Below, in pieces: positions 15,510 through 18,464 of a stretch of 18,464 nt of DNA. The notes beneath the pieces are model-generated. The model saw only the letters and a program-made list of their open reading frames with translations. It did no database searches and was not told where the DNA came from. The stretch spans positions 1 through 18,464 of the forward strand of contig CAMLDY010000049.1 in NCBI GenBank assembly GCA_946478895.1, given 5' to 3'. The translations under genes and the position numbers were made by a program. Positions within the stretch are counted from its first letter, which is position 1; every line of letters begins with the position of its first letter. The DNA is from an uncultured Gemmatimonadota bacterium (GTDB lineage: Bacteria > Gemmatimonadota > Gemmatimonadetes > Gemmatimonadales > Gemmatimonadaceae).

Positions 15510-17927
15510 TTAGAAGAATTGTCCGAGTTTGAAATGGAGCTTCCAGCCCGGTGCCGGACGCCCCTGTGCATCAATCTTGTCGAACCCATACCCGATATCC
15601 ACTCCCAAAGGTCCGAGCGGACTCAAGGTCGCAACTCCGAAGCCGAAGCTGCGGAACAGGCGGGTCGGGTCGAACTCCCGCGGCTTGTTCCAGACGTTGC
15701 CACCCTCAAAGAAGCTGTTCACGTACAGCGACTGATTGATGCGCAGTCCGATCTCACCGGTGCCGACGAAAAATGCATTGCCGAACGAGCCCCGGCTGGC
15801 CTGGGTGTCGTTGGCGTTCGGATTAAACCCGCTCGGCGTGATAGAGAATTCGTCATAGCCGCGCAGCTGCTCACCGTACTGAGTGCCACCGACCGAGAAC
15901 GCCTGCGAGTAAAAGAACGGTCCGGGATTGCCAAAGAGGGCGCCGGCACGGGCTGACAGGCCGACCACGAACACCATCGGCTCGCCGCCGAGGATGCTGC
16001 CGCCGATATGCCCGATCGGTGCATACGACCGCAGCTCCGTGGTATAGCGCTGGAACGCCGCCGTTCCGCCCAGCGGTCCGCCGTTGAACTGGGCGTTGAA
16101 TGATTGGAGTCCGCCGTCCGCGGCGAACGGCATGCCCGTCCTCGTATCGTGTTGCGCAGTGAAGCCCAGGGTAGAGCGGAAGCAGCTCTTACAGGCGTCC
16201 GCGATCGTGCCGAGGAGGCCCTGGTTGTCGTACTTGACCTTCTCACCGCCGTAGGAGACGAACAGCCGGGTGTAGAGCGACTGCGGAACCGGGAAGCCAA
16301 GCTGGAGCTGACCGCCCGTCCTGATCGCCTCGCCGAGGTCTGCCAGCTGGAACCGCGCGCGACTGTGGTACGCGGTGAAGCTGCCCGAGATTCTGGACTG
16401 CCGGATGTTGGGATCGCTGTAGGTAGAGCTGAAGTCGTTGATGAAACGGCCGAACTGCCACTGTACCTGAGCGCGCTTGCAGCGTCCGAGGAGATTGGGC
16501 TGGTCCAGGCCAATGAAGCCGCCGAGACCGGTGCCCTGGCCCATCGAGGCTCCGAAGTTGATGTTGCCCGTCCGCTTCTCCTTCACGCTGAAGACGATGT
16601 CAACATCGCCCTGGTCGCCGCTCGGCCGTGTCTCGGGCGCCGGCATCGGCGTCTCGAAAAAGTTGAGATTGCCGATGTTCTGATAGCTGCGAATTAGATA
16701 GTTGCGGTTGAAGACCTGGCCGGGCGCCAGCACGATCTGCTCGCGGATGCACGACTCGTGGGTGTAATCGTTACCCACAATCTCGATGCGGTTTACGATC
16801 GCAGGTGTTCTCTCGTCGATCTCCCAGCGCAGGTTCACCTGTCGCACGGAATCGGTGCTCGGTACGCGCTCGATGACAGGCCGAATGTTGGCGTAGATGT
16901 AGCCTTCGTCGTTATAGGCCTCCAGCAGCTTCTGCTGCGCATCGTCCCACTTGGCTTCGTCGAAGGTATTTGGCGGATTCACGTAGCTGCGGCGGATGAT
17001 ACCCGTCACCTGTTGCATCACCGTTGGCTGCTGCTTCTCACCGAATGGATAGAACAGATTGATCTGCTCGGTCGAAAACCGCCGGTTGCCGAGTACCTCG
17101 AAGTTCCCAACGGTGTATCGCGGGCCTTCGCTGACGGTGATGTCGATCAGCCCTTTGCCCTTGGCGCGGTCGACGATCAGCGTGTCCTTCAGAATCCGAA
17201 AATCGATGTAACCGCGGCTCGCGTAGAGCTGCGGAATTTTCTCGCTCAGATCCTGCGCGTACTTGGTGTCATCGAGCTCTCCGTTGCGAGTCCAGAGGAA
17301 TCCTTCCGGCTTGGTATCCATCGCGCCGACGATGTCTTCGTCGGAAACCTGTTTGTTGCCGTTGATACGGATCCCCGAGATCGCCAGGCGTCTGCCCTCG
17401 TCGATCTGGAAGTTGATCGACAGATTGCCGTTGGTGAGGGTCGATTCTGCTTTCACGCTGGCGAGGTAGTATCCCTTCGCCTCGTACAGCGAATCGACGC
17501 TTGCGATCGCAGTGGCGATCTTGCCCGGATCGACGGGCCCGCCCGTTGGAAAGCTCAGCTTTTCCTTGACGTCCTTTGGCGAGACCTTGTCCGCACCCAC
17601 AACTTTGTACGCGGTGAGGATCGGCCTCTCCTTGACCTCGATCAACAACGTCGCCTTGTTATCGGGCGAGACCCGACAGACGATCTGGACGTCGTCAAAT
17701 TGTCCCGTCGCGTAAAGCGCCTTGATGGCGGTCTGAATATCGTGAACCGACAGCTGCGTGCCGGTAGTCAGGGCCGAGGTGGACCTGATCGCCGCAGTAT
17801 CCACTCTGGAGGCACCGCTTACGTTTATGAATTCAGGCGTCGCACAAACGCCGGGAGTCGTCTCCTGAGCCAAAAGAGGCGCCGCTCCGCAGGCGATAAA
17901 CGCCAGCGTATAAACAATTTTCCGCAT
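15510..17927 (-). CDS. bamA: Outer membrane protein assembly factor BamA
   Basis: BamA is the Omp85 barrel that inserts beta-barrel proteins into the outer membrane. Starting at ATG 17927 the precursor has 805 residues, about the usual length. A signal peptide ends in LLAQ near residue 21. Five POTRA repeats follow (about 25-460), seen from their recurring openings: FINVSGAS, AYKVVGAD, ISGIRINGN, VGNFEVLGN and VNRIEIVGN. The fourth is longer than in E. coli. The barrel follows from about 465 (NINFGASMGQG), with QLRGYDEF as the loop-6 VRGF-type motif and a terminal aromatic strand (LHFKLGQFF). A GTG five codons further up is possible but would extend the signal peptide awkwardly. It heads the block and lies 13 nt before skp. 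Confidence 0.96.
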   Translation of the reverse strand: MRKIVYTLAFIACGAAPLLAQETTPGVCATPEFINVSGASRVDTAAIRSTSALTTGTQLSVHDIQTAIKALYATGQFDDVQIVCRVSPDNKATLLIEVKERPILTAYKVVGADKVSPKDVKEKLSFPTGGPVDPGKIATAIASVDSLYEAKGYYLASVKAESTLTNGNLSINFQIDEGRRLAISGIRINGNKQVSDEDIVGAMDTKPEGFLWTRNGELDDTKYAQDLSEKIPQLYASRGYIDFRILKDTLIVDRAKGKGLIDITVSEGPRYTVGNFEVLGNRRFSTEQINLFYPFGEKQQPTVMQQVTGIIRRSYVNPPNTFDEAKWDDAQQKLLEAYNDEGYIYANIRPVIERVPSTDSVRQVNLRWEIDERTPAIVNRIEIVGNDYTHESCIREQIVLAPGQVFNRNYLIRSYQNIGNLNFFETPMPAPETRPSGDQGDVDIVFSVKEKRTGNINFGASMGQGTGLGGFIGLDQPNLLGRCKRAQVQWQFGRFINDFSSTYSDPNIRQSRISGSFTAYHSRARFQLADLGEAIRTGGQLQLGFPVPQSLYTRLFVSYGGEKVKYDNQGLLGTIADACKSCFRSTLGFTAQHDTRTGMPFAADGGLQSFNAQFNGGPLGGTAAFQRYTTELRSYAPIGHIGGSILGGEPMVFVVGLSARAGALFGNPGPFFYSQAFSVGGTQYGEQLRGYDEFSITPSGFNPNANDTQASRGSFGNAFFVGTGEIGLRINQSLYVNSFFEGGNVWNKPREFDPTRLFRSFGFGVATLSPLGPLGVDIGYGFDKIDAQGRPAPGWKLHFKLGQFF

Positions 17928-17933
17928 CACACA

Positions 17934-17939
17934 AATATA
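17934..17939 (-). promoter_or_regulatory. Candidate -10 element of the bamA block
   Basis: TATATT (17939-17934, minus strand) is separated from the bamA ATG by only six bases (TGTGTG). No Shine-Dalgarno sequence precedes the ATG and no good -35 is visible at 16-18 nt. If used, the transcript would begin at or next to the ATG, as proposed for uvrC. This rests on one hexamer in a short AT-rich patch. Confidence 0.3.
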
Positions 17940-17956
17940 CACTAGTCAGTTTGGAT

Positions 17957-17982
17957 GAGGTCCTCGCGCCTAAGCGAGCCTC
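17957..17982. repeat. Imperfect inverted repeat between clpC and bamA
   Basis: GAGG-tcc-TCGC, a six-base loop, then GCGA-g-CCTC can form an interrupted eight-pair stem. It lies between the clpC terminator and the bamA start. It might be an operator, a leader hairpin or chance. Apart from this, the candidate -10 and the terminator, I see nothing in the 126-nt gap between the two genes. Confidence 0.3.
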
Positions 17983-17995
17983 CTGATTAGACAAC

Positions 17996-18028
17996 GGGGC
18001 CGCAGGAGAGTTGCTCTCCCACGGCCCC
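17996..18028 (-). terminator. Hairpin terminator after the clpC-like gene
   Basis: GGGGCCG (17996-18002) pairs with CGGCCCC (18022-18028), and GGAGAG (18005-18010) pairs with CTCTCC (18014-18019), with a symmetrical CA/CA internal loop and a TTG apical loop: thirteen base pairs in all. It begins 25 nt after the stop of the upstream gene. The bases that follow on the minus strand (GTTGTCT) form only a weak U tract, so termination may be partial. It separates the protease-chaperone gene from the bamA block. Confidence 0.7.
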
Positions 18029-18053
18029 GGGGTGTTTGCGGAGCGGAGCTTTC

Positions 18054-18464
18054 TTAAGCCTTCGGGGTGCCGCTCAAAACGCGGAACTCGAGTTTCTCGC
18101 CATCGCCGGCCAGATCGACTTCGATCTCGTCGCCTTTGGCGAACTCAGCCAGAAGAATCTTCTCCGAAAGCGGGTCCTCGATGTACTTCTGGATCGCTCT
18201 CTTGAGAGGACGAGCACCAAACTTCTCGTCGTAGCCGTGCTTCACCAGGAAGCCCGACGCGCCCTCAGTCAGCTTGAGCGTCAGCTCCTCGTCGCCGAGG
18301 CTCTTCTGGACATCCTTGAGCAGAATGTTGACGATCGAGGCGATGTTCTCCTGCGACAACGGATGGAACACGATGACGTCGTCGAGGCGGTTCAAGAATT
18401 CCGGGTTGAAGGTGTGCTGCATCTCTTCCTTCACCTTCTCCGCGATCCGGTCGAAGTTCGACTT
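18054..18464 (-). CDS. clpC: ATP-dependent Clp protease ATP-binding subunit ClpC (C-terminal fragment)
   Basis: Only the last 136 codons are in the window; the gene enters from beyond 18464. The fragment covers the end of the second AAA+ module of an Hsp100 unfoldase: NPEFLNRLDDVIVFHPL with its sensor-1/arginine-finger region, then a small domain with the sensor-2 motif GARPLKRAIQ and a short tail (DEIEVDLAGDGEKLEFRVL). ClpC feeds substrates to ClpP. ClpB has a very similar C-terminus, and the ClpP-docking loop that would settle the point is largely outside the window. The PLSEKIL segment and the tail after it look more like ClpC. Confidence 0.78.
   Translation of the reverse strand, partial: KSNFDRIAEKVKEEMQHTFNPEFLNRLDDVIVFHPLSQENIASIVNILLKDVQKSLGDEELTLKLTEGASGFLVKHGYDEKFGARPLKRAIQKYIEDPLSEKILLAEFAKGDEIEVDLAGDGEKLEFRVLSGTPKA

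Noticed and set aside
16758..17945. A plus-strand open frame of about 395 codons opposite bamA
   Set aside because: It is a shadow of the bamA codon pattern. The bamA frame has a signal peptide, POTRA repeats and a barrel.
1..18464. Mobile elements, CRISPR arrays, tRNA or rRNA genes
   Set aside because: I found no direct-repeat arrays, transposase-like frames, tRNA-like cloverleaf sequence or rRNA-like stretch; nearly all of the window is occupied by housekeeping genes.

Overview
This 18.5-kb window is a tightly packed bacterial chromosomal segment in which every gene I can support lies on the minus strand. The DNA is GC-rich. It carries a complete outer-membrane assembly start (bamA, skp), a run of lipid A (LPS) genes, a fused lpxC-fabZ gene and a bacillithiol gene (bshC). 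A diderm of the FCB superphylum fits this best, most likely Gemmatimonadota. That assignment is inference from gene content and protein style, not from a marker search.

In the direction of transcription (high to low coordinates) the layout is as follows. First comes the 3' end of a clpC-like Hsp100 gene (18054-18464), then a strong hairpin terminator (17996-18028). Next is the envelope block: bamA, skp, lpxD, lpxC-fabZ, lpxA, a Gfo/Idh/MocA oxidoreductase, lpxB, a DUF374 acyltransferase and lpxK. After a 36-nt gap come glutamate dehydrogenase, rlmH, a SAM methyltransferase, bshC and murJ. A 31-nt gap with a near-perfect -10 element precedes uvrC. After another 82 nt comes the N-terminus of a DUF512-type PDZ/radical SAM protein, cut by the window edge.

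Of the 14 junctions between consecutive genes from bamA to the DUF512 gene, eight are 4-nt start/stop overlaps (ATGA, GTGA or TTGA), two are 8-nt overlaps, and one is a direct TAG-ATG abutment. This implies heavy translational coupling, and it fixes several starts, including GTG and TTG starts.

Functionally, BamA and Skp insert and chaperone outer-membrane proteins. LpxA, LpxC, LpxD, LpxB and LpxK build the lipid A core, and FabZ works on the hydroxyacyl-ACP pool the acyltransferases draw from. The oxidoreductase between lpxA and lpxB (GnnA-like position) and the DUF374 protein between lpxB and lpxK (LpxJ-like) suggest a modified lipid A. MurJ supplies lipid II to peptidoglycan synthesis. The methyltransferase coupled to bshC is a candidate N-methyl-bacillithiol synthase. 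There are no RNA genes, mobile elements or CRISPR arrays that I can see, and no gene-free stretch longer than about 110 nt.
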